64,000 bases of DNA from Chitinibacter sp. SCUT-21 (GTDB taxonomy: Bacteria > Pseudomonadota > Gammaproteobacteria > Burkholderiales > Chitinibacteraceae). The stretch covers positions 310,001 through 374,000 of the forward strand of contig CP102611.1 of NCBI GenBank assembly GCA_041874755.1, given 5' to 3'. Below are positions 1 through 8,924 of the stretch, in pieces. The first letter of the stretch is position 1. Each line of letters starts with the position of its first letter. Position numbers and translations under genes: made by a program. The notes beneath the pieces are model-generated. The model saw only the letters and a program-made list of their open reading frames with translations. It was not told the DNA's origin and made no database searches.

Positions 1-303
1 TTCGATCCAAGAAGCCAAACGTTTGGCTTTTTCGCGAGAAAGCTTAGTTTCGCCGTAACCGTTTTCGAGGCTATCGATTGCAACTGGTACGAAATCACCG
101 ATCTTAACGTCAACTTCACCGTTGTCGTTTTTGAACTCTTCCAGAGGAATCAGTGATTCAGATTTCAGACCTGCATTTACAGTAACAAAGTTGCTGTCGA
201 TACCTACAACCTCGGCAGTAATCACTTCGCCCGAACGCATTTCTTGACGGGTGAGGCTTTCCTCAAACAGGGCTGCAAAGCTTTCCATAGTAGCGGTAGT
301 CAT
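1..303 (-). CDS. rpsA: 30S ribosomal protein S1, N-terminal part (cut by window edge)
   Basis: The 101 visible codons encode the start of ribosomal protein S1, the RNA-binding protein that brings mRNA to the 30S subunit. The reading begins MTTATMESFAALFEESL and runs through the first S1 (OB-fold) repeat, with the family phrases VNAGLKSESLIP and GETKLSREKAKR. The rest lies beyond position 1. An in-frame ATG at 288 (MESFAAL) is an alternative start. cmk lies directly upstream on the same strand, the usual cmk-rpsA order, and a separate promoter is visible at 473-501. Identity is certain; only the exact start is open. Confidence 0.95.
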   Translation of the reverse strand, partial: MTTATMESFAALFEESLTRQEMRSGEVITAEVVGIDSNFVTVNAGLKSESLIPLEEFKNDNGEVDVKIGDFVPVAIDSLENGYGETKLSREKAKRLASWIE

Positions 304-472
304 TAGTGGATAAATTCCATTTGCTGAGTCACTCAAGCTTAGCCAAAGCTCGCTTAAGGCACAGCGGGTTAGTTAGTAAGAACCAAAACACAAGTGGCGT
401 TTTGATTGAGTTTTCCACCATCAAGCGATGGCAGAGCATCTAATTTAGCAAAAGCTAAACTGGAATTGGAGC

Positions 473-501
473 ATTTTAAAGATTTTTTACCAATTGATCA
501 A
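473..501 (-). promoter_or_regulatory. Probable sigma70 promoter of rpsA
   Basis: On the minus strand TTGATC (-35) and TAAAAT (-10) are separated by exactly 17 bases, about 170 bases before the rpsA start. No terminator is visible after cmk, so rpsA probably receives read-through from cmk as well as its own transcript. Assignment is by consensus match only. Confidence 0.6.
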
Positions 502-521
502 GTGCTTAGGTATTGTTTTAT

Positions 522-1181
522 TTATGCTTTTTTCGCCCACCACGCCACCACCTGATTCACCGCCTCATCAATCCCCATTGCGGTTGTATCCAACAGATAC
601 GCATCTGGCGCTTGCGCCAGTGGCGCAACGCTGCGGGCACGATCGCGCGCATCGCGCGCCTCTAAATCCGCCGTAATCACGGCCAAATCCGCCACTTCAC
701 CACGACCAATCAACTGCTTGTAGCGCCGCTCGGCGCGTGCGGCTGCACTAGCGGTCAAAAACACCTTTAGTTGTGCGGCGGGAAAAACCACGCTCGCCAT
801 GTCTCGCCCATCCCCCACCAAACCAGGCATTTGCGCAAACGCTTGCTGACGCGCCAACAAAGCGGCACGCACCGCAGGCAAGGCCGCCACTTGCGAGGCT
901 CCTGAGCCAATTTGCTCACTGCGAATAGCCGCACTCACATCCTCGCCCGCCAACAGTATGCGTTCACCTTCGAATACTACATCTAGGTATTGCGCTACAG
1001 CAGCTACTGCTTGTTCATCAGACCAAGATACCCCTTGATTCTGCGCAGCCAGTGCGGTTAAACGATAAATTGCACCCGAATCTAAATAATGAAAACCCAA
1101 ACGTTCTGCCACTATTTGCGCCACAGTCCCCTTACCGGACGCCGACGGACCATCAATGGCAATTACTGGAACATTTAACAT
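522..1181 (-). CDS. cmk: Cytidylate kinase
   Basis: Phosphorylates CMP and dCMP with ATP in pyrimidine nucleotide salvage and supply. The protein opens with the P-loop AIDGPSASGKGT, followed by the substrate-binding phrase HYLDSGAIYRLTALAA and the later block VGDGRDMASVVFP, all typical of Cmk. Length is about 219 residues, normal for the family. I chose the ATG at 1181 (MLNVPVIAIDG), preceded by TTGGGG. The longer reading from 1202 would start inside the terminator hairpin of the upstream gene. It precedes rpsA, the common proteobacterial arrangement. Confidence 0.95.
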   Translation of the reverse strand: MLNVPVIAIDGPSASGKGTVAQIVAERLGFHYLDSGAIYRLTALAAQNQGVSWSDEQAVAAVAQYLDVVFEGERILLAGEDVSAAIRSEQIGSGASQVAALPAVRAALLARQQAFAQMPGLVGDGRDMASVVFPAAQLKVFLTASAAARAERRYKQLIGRGEVADLAVITADLEARDARDRARSVAPLAQAPDAYLLDTTAMGIDEAVNQVVAWWAKKA

Positions 1182-1198
1182 AACAACCCCAAGAAAAT

Positions 1199-1224
1199 AC
1201 AAAAGCCGCCTCGTGGCGGCCCTC
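1199..1224 (-). terminator. Rho-independent terminator after the aldo/keto reductase
   Basis: On the minus strand a perfect GCCGCC/GGCGGC stem with a 4-base loop is followed by TTTTGTATTTTC. It lies between the aldo/keto reductase stop and the cmk start. Confidence 0.8.
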
Positions 1225-1240
1225 TAAAAATCTACCCGTA

Positions 1241-2230
1241 TTAATTTTGCTGCAAAATCGCTTCAATCTGCACCAGCTCAGTAGGAGTAAAGTCTAAATT
1301 AGCCACTGCGCCAACGTTTTCTTCAATTTGCGAAACACGGCTAGCGCCAATAATCACCGATGTCACCGTCTGCAGAGCCCACGCCAAAGACATTTGCGCC
1401 AACGATTGCCCACGCGCCACGGCGATTTCATTCAGCGACTTAATCTGGGCCAAGCGCAAATCTACTTTATCCGTTGTCAGGAAATGGTTTTGCGCGTCGG
1501 CAGCACGAGAATCGGCCGGAACGCCATTCAAATAACGATCCGTGAGTAAACCCTGAGCCAGTGGACAAAACGCAATACTGCCCATCTTGGTTTCCCGCAG
1601 CACATCGGTTAGACCATTTTCAATCCAACGATCAAACATCGAATATTGTGGCTGATGAATAATACAAGGCGTACCCAATTCTTTCAGCACCTTCGCCGCC
1701 ACGGCAGTTTCTTCGGCCGAATACGATGAAATCCCGACATACAAAGCCTTGCCTTGACGCACTAAGCTATCGAGCGCGCCCATTGTTTCTTCGATTGGCG
1801 TTTCAGGATCAGGGCGGTGCGAATAAAAAATATCCACGTAATCTAAGCCCATCCGTTTCAGGCTTTGATCGCAACTAGCAATCAGATATTTACGACTACC
1901 ATGATCACCGTAAGGGCCGGGCCACATTTCCCAACCAGCTTTGCTACTAATAATCAACTCGTCGCGATAGCCTGCCAAATCAGTTTTCAGCAAGCGCCCC
2001 ATTGTTTCTTCGGCAGCACCTGGCTTAGGCCCGTAATTATTGGCCAAATCGAAGTGGGTGATCCCCAGATCAAACGCCTTGAGTACCATTGCACGGCTAT
2101 TGTCATACGGCTTATTGTCGCCAAAGTTGTGCCACATCCCCAAAGAGATCGCTGGCAATTTCAAGCCACTGGCTCCACAGCGACGGTACGGCATGACCTC
2201 ATAGCGATTGGCGGCTGCTTGGTAGTTCAT
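1241..2230 (-). CDS. gpr: Aldo/keto reductase, YghZ/Gpr type (L-glyceraldehyde 3-phosphate reductase)
   Basis: NADPH-dependent aldo/keto reductase of 329 residues. It resembles E. coli YghZ closely over its whole length: YRRCGASGLKLPAISLG near the N-terminus, then FDLGITHFDLANNYGPKPG carrying the catalytic Asp and Tyr, KAGWEMWPGPYGDHGSRKYL, LDYVDIFYSHR, and the cofactor-binding SVIIGASRVSQIEENV near the C-terminus. The E. coli enzyme reduces L-glyceraldehyde 3-phosphate and methylglyoxal; the same substrate here is inferred. It lies downstream of tyrA on the same strand with a 23-base gap and ends at a clear terminator, so it may be the last gene of the aroF-META-tyrA transcript, although the functional link is not obvious. 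Confidence 0.88.
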   Translation of the reverse strand: MNYQAAANRYEVMPYRRCGASGLKLPAISLGMWHNFGDNKPYDNSRAMVLKAFDLGITHFDLANNYGPKPGAAEETMGRLLKTDLAGYRDELIISSKAGWEMWPGPYGDHGSRKYLIASCDQSLKRMGLDYVDIFYSHRPDPETPIEETMGALDSLVRQGKALYVGISSYSAEETAVAAKVLKELGTPCIIHQPQYSMFDRWIENGLTDVLRETKMGSIAFCPLAQGLLTDRYLNGVPADSRAADAQNHFLTTDKVDLRLAQIKSLNEIAVARGQSLAQMSLAWALQTVTSVIIGASRVSQIEENVGAVANLDFTPTELVQIEAILQQN

Positions 2231-2253
2231 ATTTTTCCTTTATTTTTGCGCAC

Positions 2254-3138
2254 TTATTTATTGGCTCGTTTTTTACCCCAAGCACTGCGTGCTTGACTGG
2301 CCTGATTAATATAATCCGTTAAATCATCGGCGTTTTTCGCCTCGATCAAGCCAATTAAGCGCTGCATTTGCGCTACATTGGCCTTCAAATCATGCAAAAT
2401 CGCTTGATGATTAGCCAAGGTAATATCCCGCCACATTTCCGGATGCGAACCCGCGATGCGCGTGAAATCCCTAAAGCCTGTTCCGGCAAAATCCAAGCAC
2501 TGCTCGGCATTATCCTTAGATAAAACCGCATTCATATACGCAAAAGACACTAGATGCGGCACATGACTAACCGAAGCAAAGACACCGTCATGCGTTTGGG
2601 CATCCATCTCGTACACAATCGCACCACAAGCTTGCCATAGCGCTCGTACTGTTTCGAGTGCTCCAGCAGAAGTTTCAGCCAGCGGCGTTAGCACCGTGCG
2701 GCGGCCTTCGTAAAGCCCATAAGTTGCGGCGCTCGCGCCCGACAAATCTGAACCCGCAATCGGATGACCAGGCACGCAAGTCGCCAATTGCTGCGGCAAA
2801 TACTGGCGATACAGCTCGCACACATCCTGCTTGGTCGAGCCGCCATCGGTCACAATACAATCAGCGGCGAGATGCGGCGCGATTTGCGCCATTAACGCGC
2901 CCATTTGCCCAACGGGAGTTCCTAAAAATACCAAATCCGCGCCTTGCACGGCTTGCGCTGCATCATGATTGGCCACATCAATCACGCGCAAATCAATCGC
3001 GCGATTTAAATTGGCTGCATTACGACCAACCCCGACCACATGATCAACCAGCCGTGCGCGCTTTAAAGCCAGGGCAAATGAGCCACTAATGAGCCCCGTT
3101 CCCAACAGTACTAGTTTTTTTATTTTCGGTGAACTCAT
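2254..3138 (-). CDS. tyrA: Prephenate dehydrogenase
   Basis: Oxidatively decarboxylates prephenate to 4-hydroxyphenylpyruvate in tyrosine synthesis. The N-terminal Rossmann fold carries the NAD-binding GTGLISGS; further on are VTDGGSTKQDV, the GHPIAGSDLSGA block with the catalytic His, and SHVPHLVSF, all conserved in the TyrA family. Length is 294 residues, a monofunctional enzyme without a chorismate mutase or ACT domain. Its ATG overlaps the stop of the META-domain gene (ATGA), which indicates translational coupling. aroF lies one gene upstream, so the first step of the shikimate pathway and the tyrosine branch are co-transcribed. Confidence 0.95.
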   Translation of the reverse strand: MSSPKIKKLVLLGTGLISGSFALALKRARLVDHVVGVGRNAANLNRAIDLRVIDVANHDAAQAVQGADLVFLGTPVGQMGALMAQIAPHLAADCIVTDGGSTKQDVCELYRQYLPQQLATCVPGHPIAGSDLSGASAATYGLYEGRRTVLTPLAETSAGALETVRALWQACGAIVYEMDAQTHDGVFASVSHVPHLVSFAYMNAVLSKDNAEQCLDFAGTGFRDFTRIAGSHPEMWRDITLANHQAILHDLKANVAQMQRLIGLIEAKNADDLTDYINQASQARSAWGKKRANK

Positions 3139-3794
3139 TGGCTTGAAAGCACTTTGACCAAACTAGTTTTCAGACTAGAAGCATCTGCTGGCGGGTTGGC
3201 AATTTTCTCTTGGCGAATCTTCAGCTTATAGCTTTTACCCTGCTCCCACTCAAAACCGTCAATGGCACCGTAAAAATTCATCCATTGCCCATTGGCACTG
3301 GTTTTATATTGAAGACACTGCGTTTTCATCACGCCCGCAACACAATCTTTCTTTTCTGGCCCCACCCAGATTACTTTCTCAACTGCCTTAGTGCTCATTT
3401 TAAAAATGAGTTGCTGGTTATTTGCGGTGCTAACAACTAATTGCTTATCGGCGTTACGCTCAATTGCAGTCAACCCTTCGAGTGCAGCCAAATAGTTGTG
3501 CTCAAATTGCATAATGGGTTCAGGGCACATTTTACGCGTGCTCGCGATCATACCCATTGCCAGCGGTGATGCTTTGATTGCGCTTTGAAATTGGTTACAT
3601 CCGGAAAAACCAGTCACTTTGCCACCACGCGACAAAGATAAGGTGATCGGCTTATGGTTTGGCAGATTCACCGATTGACCAGCCGACTTAAATTCAATCA
3701 ACTCATAATCACCCAGCCAACTCGTTTGAGCCTGTGGGGTAGCGGCATGAGCAATACCCACCAAAGCTGACGCTAAAACGATTATTTTTTTCAT
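3135..3794 (-). CDS. META domain (HslJ-like) protein with C-terminal DUF4377 domain, exported
   Basis: The product starts MKKIIVLASALVGIAHA, a signal peptide, so it is probably periplasmic or surface-attached. Residues about 25-130 form a META/HslJ-type domain (GDYELIEFKSAGQ, FSGCNQFQ, MASTRKMCPEP-like block). Residues about 135-218 match DUF4377: VGPEKKDCVAGVMKTQCLQ, WMNFYGAIDGFEWEQGKSYKL and the closing PPADASSLKTSLVKV. Family members are linked to stress or novobiocin tolerance, but no biochemical function is settled. I chose the ATG at 3794 because GGGAG lies just upstream; the longer frame to 3848 would run into aroF. Its position between aroF and tyrA, with an ATGA overlap into tyrA, is unusual. 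Confidence 0.8.
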   Translation of the reverse strand: MKKIIVLASALVGIAHAATPQAQTSWLGDYELIEFKSAGQSVNLPNHKPITLSLSRGGKVTGFSGCNQFQSAIKASPLAMGMIASTRKMCPEPIMQFEHNYLAALEGLTAIERNADKQLVVSTANNQQLIFKMSTKAVEKVIWVGPEKKDCVAGVMKTQCLQYKTSANGQWMNFYGAIDGFEWEQGKSYKLKIRQEKIANPPADASSLKTSLVKVLSSQ

Positions 3795-3813
3795 ATCCAC
3801 TCCCTTTTCAAAT

Positions 3814-4830
3814 TTACAAGTTACGGCCCAGCGCTTGCGCGATGGCACCTAAGGTTTGCATTAACTCTGACAATTGCGCACTCGAAAGCGCCTGATCTGC
3901 ATCGCACCATGCCTCGGCCGGATTTGGGTGCATCTCGATTAACAAACCATCAGACCCCGCTGCCACGGCCGCCTGTGCCAAGGCGGGCACCATCCACGCT
4001 TTACCACCGGCGTGACTTGGATCGACGATGACCGGCAAATGCGTTTCGCGCTTTAAAACTGGAATTGCGGTGACATCGAGCACATTGCGATACGCCGTTT
4101 CAAAGGTTCGAATGCCGCGCTCGCAAAAAATAATATTGTGATTACCACCGGCGGCGATGTATTCGGCCGCCATTAACCATTCATTTATCGTGGCCGACAA
4201 GCCACGTTTTAAAATAATCGGTTTATTGACGCGCCCGACTTCTTTTAGCAAGTCGAAATTTTGCATATTGCGCGCGCCAATTTGAATCACGTCGACGTCG
4301 TACTCCATAAACGTGTCGAGCATGCGCACGTCCATTAACTCGGTCACGATCGGCAAATTGTGGCGTTTGGCCGCAGATTGAAACATTTCCAAACCTTCAA
4401 CACCCAAACCTTGAAACGCATACGGACTAGTTCGGGGTTTGAATGCACCACCGCGCATCAGCCTACACCCTGCAGCCGCGACGCCTGCCGCTGCCTCGTC
4501 CATTTGCGCCTGAGTTTCAATTGAGCACGGCCCGCCAATGACTTGAATTTGCTTGCCGCCCAAGGGAATGCCACGAATTTGAATCACCGAGCCAGCTGGA
4601 TGGCTATCGCGCGACACAATTTTGTATTGCTTCATAATCCGCGTCACGCGCTCAACGCCGGGCAAGATTTCAAACCGCGATGCGTCGAGCAGGTCTTCAT
4701 TGCCCATGGCACCAATAATCACCAATTCAGAGCCGCGCGACACGTGCTCTTTTAGCCCTGAATCGCGAATCAGATTCACCACGGCAGCGACCTGTTCATC
4801 GGTCGCCGAGAGTTTCATCACAATGATCAT
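3814..4830 (-). CDS. aroF: 3-deoxy-7-phosphoheptulonate (DAHP) synthase, type I-beta
   Basis: Condenses phosphoenolpyruvate and erythrose 4-phosphate, the first step of the shikimate pathway. The N-terminal 70 residues ([18 protein letters not shown] onward) form the ferredoxin-like regulatory domain found in Thermotoga-type enzymes, where it binds aromatic amino acids. The catalytic barrel follows with [42 protein letters not shown] and VDPSHAGGK. Length is 338 residues, as expected. It heads the run aroF-META-tyrA. Feedback control by tyrosine or phenylalanine through the N-terminal domain is known in the family and is inferred here. Confidence 0.93.
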   Translation of the reverse strand: MIIVMKLSATDEQVAAVVNLIRDSGLKEHVSRGSELVIIGAMGNEDLLDASRFEILPGVERVTRIMKQYKIVSRDSHPAGSVIQIRGIPLGGKQIQVIGGPCSIETQAQMDEAAAGVAAAGCRLMRGGAFKPRTSPYAFQGLGVEGLEMFQSAAKRHNLPIVTELMDVRMLDTFMEYDVDVIQIGARNMQNFDLLKEVGRVNKPIILKRGLSATINEWLMAAEYIAAGGNHNIIFCERGIRTFETAYRNVLDVTAIPVLKRETHLPVIVDPSHAGGKAWMVPALAQAAVAAGSDGLLIEMHPNPAEAWCDADQALSSAQLSELMQTLGAIAQALGRNL

Positions 4831-4863
4831 TTCAACAGCCCTTCATCTGATTATGCAACAAGC

Positions 4864-4908
4864 GTATAAGCCATGAGTCTAGACCGAATAAGCGCAGCAA
4901 GCCAATAC
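4864..4908 (+). repeat. 45-bp GTAT-N37-ATACCC element, copy 1
   Basis: GTAT starts and ATAC ends a stretch of exactly 45 bases, followed by CC. It lies between the aroF start and the end of the MFS gene. The interior shows no long inverted repeat. See the finding on this family. Confidence 0.55.
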
Positions 4909-4923
4909 CCTAGGGTGGTAATT

Positions 4924-6069
4924 TTAGTTCTTTGGTAAATAGCGCCAAGCAATCAAAGCACCGAGCAAACACGATAGCGCGGAAGCACTAAAAACCCACG
5001 CGCCACCCCACGTCTGCCAGACTAGGCCAGATAAAATACCGCCTAAACTCCCGCCAATACCAAATGACATCGCAATATACAAGGCTTGACCTTTGGCTTG
5101 GTGTTTACCGGCAAAATAGCGATGGATATACGACATATTGACAGCGTGATTGCTGCCAAAGGTAAACGCGTGCGCTATTTGCGCCAGCAATAAAACCACT
5201 AGCGAACCCATTAACCAACCAATCGCGGCAAAACGCCATGCGCCAATTAGCAAACCAAACAATAAAATGGCTTTTTGGCTAAAACGTAAATTCAGTCGCG
5301 GCATCAACCAAAAAATCAAAATCTCGGCCAAGACCCCCAAAGTCCAAAACCATGCGATGGTGGTTTTGCTAAAACCGTGATCGGCCGCATAAATGGAATA
5401 AAAGCTGTAATACGGGCCATGCGCCAGCGCCATCAAAAAACACGAGGCAAACAACGCCAGAACTTCTGGCCGCCGCACAATATCGAGAAACCGTCCTTGT
5501 TGCGCTACCTGTTGAGCTACCTTGGGCGCCTCTGGCACCCACCAGCAATACAAAGCCAAACTCGCCATAATCGCCAGCACCGACAGCGGCAACACGGTGA
5601 CGCCTTGCGCCTCAATTAAATAGCCCGCGCCCATGGTGGCGACGACAAAGCCGATTGAACCCCAAATTCGCAGACGTGAATATGCGCCAGAATCGCCTTT
5701 AAGCAGGCTCATCGCCGTGGCTTCAACCAGCGGCAGCGCGGCGCTCCAGAAGAAGCTGCCGATTAAAACGGCAATCAAGATCGGCCAGAACGTCGTGGCA
5801 AATAACAGCGGAATAAAAAACGCAAAGCCGCAAATACCCGCCACGCGTAAGATCAACTGGCGACGACCGGTTTTATCGGCCAAATAGCCCCACAACGCGG
5901 GCGCGTAGATGCGATTAATTTGCGTCAAACTGGTCAAAATGCCAATTTGCCACGCAGGGAAAGCCATTCCCGCCAGATACAAACCCCAGTACGGCGAGAA
6001 AATGCCATTAAACGCAAAATAGAAAAAATAAAAGCCGGCAATTGCCAGCAAAGCTGCATTCTTCTTCAT
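4924..6069 (-). CDS. MFS transporter, phenylpropionate permease (HcaT)-like
   Basis: An integral inner-membrane carrier of about 381 residues with roughly 12 hydrophobic segments. Features of the MFS_1-like/HcaT family are the opening FYFFYFAFNGIFSPYWGLYL, the loop WGYLADKTGRRQ after the second segment, and RLRIWGSIGFVVATMGAGYL. The substrate cannot be told from sequence; the family name comes from 3-phenylpropionate uptake, and many members are probably sugar or organic-acid carriers. I chose the ATG at 6069 (MKKNAAL), preceded by TAGGGTA; the longer frame would need a TTG start. It stands alone between pgsA and aroF. A 45-bp element lies immediately upstream. Confidence 0.85.
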   Translation of the reverse strand: MKKNAALLAIAGFYFFYFAFNGIFSPYWGLYLAGMAFPAWQIGILTSLTQINRIYAPALWGYLADKTGRRQLILRVAGICGFAFFIPLLFATTFWPILIAVLIGSFFWSAALPLVEATAMSLLKGDSGAYSRLRIWGSIGFVVATMGAGYLIEAQGVTVLPLSVLAIMASLALYCWWVPEAPKVAQQVAQQGRFLDIVRRPEVLALFASCFLMALAHGPYYSFYSIYAADHGFSKTTIAWFWTLGVLAEILIFWLMPRLNLRFSQKAILLFGLLIGAWRFAAIGWLMGSLVVLLLAQIAHAFTFGSNHAVNMSYIHRYFAGKHQAKGQALYIAMSFGIGGSLGGILSGLVWQTWGGAWVFSASALSCLLGALIAWRYLPKN

Positions 6070-6084
6070 TAAATACCCTAAAGG

Positions 6085-6129
6085 GTATAGCGCCAAACAC
6101 TAGACAAGAAAAAGCCCGCCGAAACATAC
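6085..6129 (-). repeat. 45-bp GTAT-N37-ATACCC element, copy 2
   Basis: Read on the minus strand, GTAT begins and ATACCC ends the element, directly before the MFS start codon. It overlaps the pgsA terminator. The flank ATACCCTTTAGGGTAT is itself a small palindrome (6073-6088). Confidence 0.45.
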
Positions 6130-6142
6130 ATCAAGGCGGGCT
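6106..6142 (-). terminator. Rho-independent terminator after pgsA
   Basis: On the minus strand AGCCCGCC and GGCGGGCT form a perfect 8-bp stem, followed by TTTTTCTTG, just downstream of the pgsA stop. Confidence 0.85.
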
Positions 6143-6150
6143 GAGAGTAA

Positions 6151-6720
6151 TTAATGGTTTTTAAATTGCTCAGCGGCAACGCGTAGGTAGTAGAACATCG
6201 ACACAATCGTCAAAATACCTGCCACATACAGCGCCAGCGTTCCCAGCAATGGCGTTGAAACGCCGGGGATAATTGGCACCCACCATAGCAACAACAAGAT
6301 CGCGACCATTTGCGCCGTTGTTTTAAGCTTGCCGATCATATTCACCGCCACGCTTTTCGACTTACCGAGCTGCGCCATCCATTCGCGCAAGGCAGAAATG
6401 GTAATTTCGCGACCGATGATAATCACCGCCAGCCAAGATGGCGCACGATCGATTTCAACCAATAAAATCAAGGCCGCAGCGACCATCAATTTATCAGCCA
6501 CCGGATCGAGAAAAGCGCCGAACTGGCTCGTTTGGTTCCAGCGGCGCGCTAAAAAGCCGTCAAACCAATCGGTAATCGCCGCCAAGGCAAACAAGGCCGT
6601 GCCAACGATGTTTTGCCACAACAAAGGATATTCCGATTGCGGCAGGTAAAACACGCCGACAAACACCGGAATCAAGGCCACACGCAGCCACGTCAGAATA
6701 ATAGGTAAATTTAACGGCAT
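6151..6720 (-). CDS. pgsA: CDP-diacylglycerol--glycerol-3-phosphate 3-phosphatidyltransferase
   Basis: Makes phosphatidylglycerophosphate, the committed step to phosphatidylglycerol and cardiolipin, in the inner membrane. The CDP-alcohol phosphotransferase signature is complete at about residues 50-78: DWFDGFLARRWNQ followed by FGAFLDPVADK, with all the catalytic Asp residues. The opening LPIILTWLRVALIPVF is typical of PgsA. There are several membrane segments and 189 residues in all, the normal size. It is followed by its own terminator. Confidence 0.95.
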   Translation of the reverse strand: MPLNLPIILTWLRVALIPVFVGVFYLPQSEYPLLWQNIVGTALFALAAITDWFDGFLARRWNQTSQFGAFLDPVADKLMVAAALILLVEIDRAPSWLAVIIIGREITISALREWMAQLGKSKSVAVNMIGKLKTTAQMVAILLLLWWVPIIPGVSTPLLGTLALYVAGILTIVSMFYYLRVAAEQFKNH

Positions 6721-6755
6721 TACTCAGCCAACACAGTAGTTTTAATTACCAAGCA

Positions 6756-6800
6756 GTATTTGCCCCTAGCCCATACTGGATATGGACTATGGGCCTATAC
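6756..6800 (+). repeat. 45-bp GTAT-N37-ATACCC element, copy 3
   Basis: GTAT and ATACCC bound 45 bases between pgsA and rlmB. Inside, TAGCCCATA and TATGGGCCTA face each other as an imperfect inverted repeat, so the transcript could fold. Confidence 0.6.
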
Positions 6801-6803
6801 CCA

Positions 6804-7547
6804 TTATTTTTTTGCAGCCAAACGTTGGCGACGTGTTTCGGACAACACAATGCCTGTCGCCACCGACACGTTCAAACTTTCTACCGAACCAAACATCGGA
6901 ATTGACACCAAGGTATCGCACAATTCGCGCGTCAGACGGCGCATGCCATCGCCCTCGTTACCCAGCACCCAAGCAATCGCGCCGGTCTGGCCGTAGTTAT
7001 ACAAATCGCACGAGCCTTCTGCGTCGGTACCAACAATCCAAATGCCGCGTTCTTTCAAATCGCGAATCGTGCGCGCCAAATTGGTCACCATTACGTACGG
7101 CACCACTTCCGCCGCGCCACACGCCACTTTGGAAACCGTCGCGTTTATGCCGACGCATTTGTCTTTCGGCGCGATCACGGCGTGCACGCCCATCGCGTCG
7201 GCCACGCGCAAGCACGCGCCCAAATTATGCGGGTCGGTAATGCCATCCAAAATCAGCAAAAAGGCAGGCTCGTCCAAATCATCGAGCACGTCTTCAATCG
7301 ACAAATAGCTTTTATCGGCGTCGATCATCGCCGCAACGCCTTGGTGGCGAACATGGCCAGCGATGCCGTCAATGCGTTCCGCCGACAATTGCGTCACTTT
7401 TTGGCCGGCGTCTTTGGCGGCTTTGAGCAAATCCTTCATCCGCGGATCGTTGCGCTCGCTACTAACGTACAACTCCAAAACGCTATCGGGAAAACGACGC
7501 AAGCGCGCAGTGACAGCGTGAAAGCCGTGGATGATTTTTTTTTGCAT
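6804..7547 (-). CDS. rlmB: 23S rRNA (guanosine-2'-O-)-methyltransferase RlmB
   Basis: Methylates the 2'-OH of a conserved guanosine (G2251 in E. coli) in the peptidyl-transferase region of 23S rRNA. An N-terminal substrate-binding domain ([12 protein letters not shown]) precedes the SPOUT domain. All three SpoU motifs are present: [33 protein letters not shown] and [20 protein letters not shown]. Length is 248 residues from the ATG at 7547 (MQKKIIHG); an ATG five codons upstream at 7562 is an alternative, and neither has a clear ribosome-binding site. Confidence 0.93.
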   Translation of the reverse strand: MQKKIIHGFHAVTARLRRFPDSVLELYVSSERNDPRMKDLLKAAKDAGQKVTQLSAERIDGIAGHVRHQGVAAMIDADKSYLSIEDVLDDLDEPAFLLILDGITDPHNLGACLRVADAMGVHAVIAPKDKCVGINATVSKVACGAAEVVPYVMVTNLARTIRDLKERGIWIVGTDAEGSCDLYNYGQTGAIAWVLGNEGDGMRRLTRELCDTLVSIPMFGSVESLNVSVATGIVLSETRRQRLAAKK

Positions 7548-7589
7548 AGCCAATACCAACATTCAAAGGCGCAATTTTACGGGTTTTTA

Positions 7590-7623
7590 ATAAAAAAAGC
7601 CCAAGTATTCTGCTTGGGCTTTT
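7590..7623 (-). terminator. Rho-independent terminator after metZ
   Basis: AAGCCCAAG and CTTGGGCTT form a perfect 9-bp stem followed on the minus strand by a run of seven T. It lies between the metZ stop and the rlmB start. Confidence 0.85.
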
Positions 7624-7664
7624 CGATTAAACTTTACCGAATGTACTAATTAGCGCAAATCCGC

Positions 7665-8837
7665 TTAGAAACCTTGCTGCAAATCGTGAATTAAATCGCC
7701 TACGTGCTCCAAACCGACCGAAATACGCACCAAACCATCGCCAATGCCCGCCGCAGCGCGCGCCTCTGGCGTCAAACGACCGTGCGAAGTCGTCGCTGGA
7801 TGCGTGATGGTCGTACGTGTATCACCCAAATTGGCGGTGCGGCTCATTAACTGCACTTTGTCGATCAGCGCCCACGCCGCGTCTTTACCACCAATGAGAT
7901 CAAACGACACAACACCGCCCGCGCCAGTTTGCTGGCGCTGCGCCAGTTCGTACTGCGGGTGAGATTTCAAACCGGGGTAATACACTTTCGCCACTTGCGG
8001 CTGCGCCTCCAGCCAAGTCGCCAATTCCAATGCTTTTTCGCAATGCGCTTTCATGCGAATACCCAAGGTTTCCAAACCTTTAAGCATCACCCACGCATTA
8101 AACGGCGACAAAGTTGGACCTGCGGTGCGCAAGAACAAATAAATAGGTTCAAGCACCGCATGACTACCGAGCACCGCGCCACCTAACACGCGACCTTGGC
8201 CGTCGATGTATTTGGTCGCTGAATGCACGACGATATCCGCGCCCAACTTGATTGGCTGCTGTAAGGCGGGCGAACAGAAGCAATTATCAACCACCAGCAA
8301 AGCATTGTGGCTGTGCGCCACCGCCGCAATCGCTGCTACATCGGCAATTTCGGTCAGCGGATTGGACGGCGTTTCTAAGAAAAACAATTTGGTATTCGGG
8401 GTAACTGCCTGCGCCCAAGCATCCACGTCGGTTGGCGAGACATACGTCACCGTTACGCCAAATTTGCCTAAGTAATTATTGAATAACTGAATCGTTGAAC
8501 CGAATAGGCTATTGGACGAGACAATATGGTCACCCGATTTGAGCAAGCCCATACATAGCGACAAAATTGCACTCATACCTGATGAAGTTGCCACACAACG
8601 CTCAGCGCCTTCCATTGCGGCTAAACGCTGCTCAAACGCTGTTACCGTTGGATTGGTGAAGCGTGAGTAAATATAACCTGGCACCTGACCGGTAAATTTA
8701 AGCTGCGCCTCTTCGGCTGAACCTACGACAAAGCTAGAAGTTAGATGCATGGCGTCGGAATGCTCACCAAATTCAGTCCGCATCGTACCGGCACGAACGG
8801 CCAAGGTATCGGGGTGCAAATTGTCGAAATCCAGCAT
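7665..8837 (-). CDS. metZ: O-succinylhomoserine sulfhydrylase
   Basis: PLP-dependent enzyme that makes homocysteine from O-succinylhomoserine and sulfide in methionine synthesis. The Cys/Met-metabolism fold is clear: YSRFTNPTV near the N-terminus, SSGMSAILSL, SLFGSTIQLF, the PLP-binding Lys in HSATKYIDGQGRVLGG, and the C-terminal MSRTANLGDTRTTITHPATTSH. Length is 390 residues. The YIDGQGRVLGG stretch after the lysine is typical of MetZ rather than MetB or MetC. Downstream of purF, the common betaproteobacterial order, but separated from it by a terminator, so probably transcribed on its own. Confidence 0.92.
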   Translation of the reverse strand: MLDFDNLHPDTLAVRAGTMRTEFGEHSDAMHLTSSFVVGSAEEAQLKFTGQVPGYIYSRFTNPTVTAFEQRLAAMEGAERCVATSSGMSAILSLCMGLLKSGDHIVSSNSLFGSTIQLFNNYLGKFGVTVTYVSPTDVDAWAQAVTPNTKLFFLETPSNPLTEIADVAAIAAVAHSHNALLVVDNCFCSPALQQPIKLGADIVVHSATKYIDGQGRVLGGAVLGSHAVLEPIYLFLRTAGPTLSPFNAWVMLKGLETLGIRMKAHCEKALELATWLEAQPQVAKVYYPGLKSHPQYELAQRQQTGAGGVVSFDLIGGKDAAWALIDKVQLMSRTANLGDTRTTITHPATTSHGRLTPEARAAAGIGDGLVRISVGLEHVGDLIHDLQQGF

Positions 8838-8865
8838 CTTCTTTCCTTTTGTCTTTCCAATTATC

Positions 8866-8895
8866 CAAATAAAAACGGAGGCCTTAGCCTCCGTT
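8866..8895 (-). terminator. Rho-independent terminator after purF
   Basis: ACGGAGGC/GCCTCCGT form a perfect 8-bp stem with a 4-base loop, followed on the minus strand by TTTTATTTGG. It lies between purF and metZ. Confidence 0.85.
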
Positions 8896-8924
8896 GTGCC
8901 AATGCCTAATGACAGTGGTCTTGA

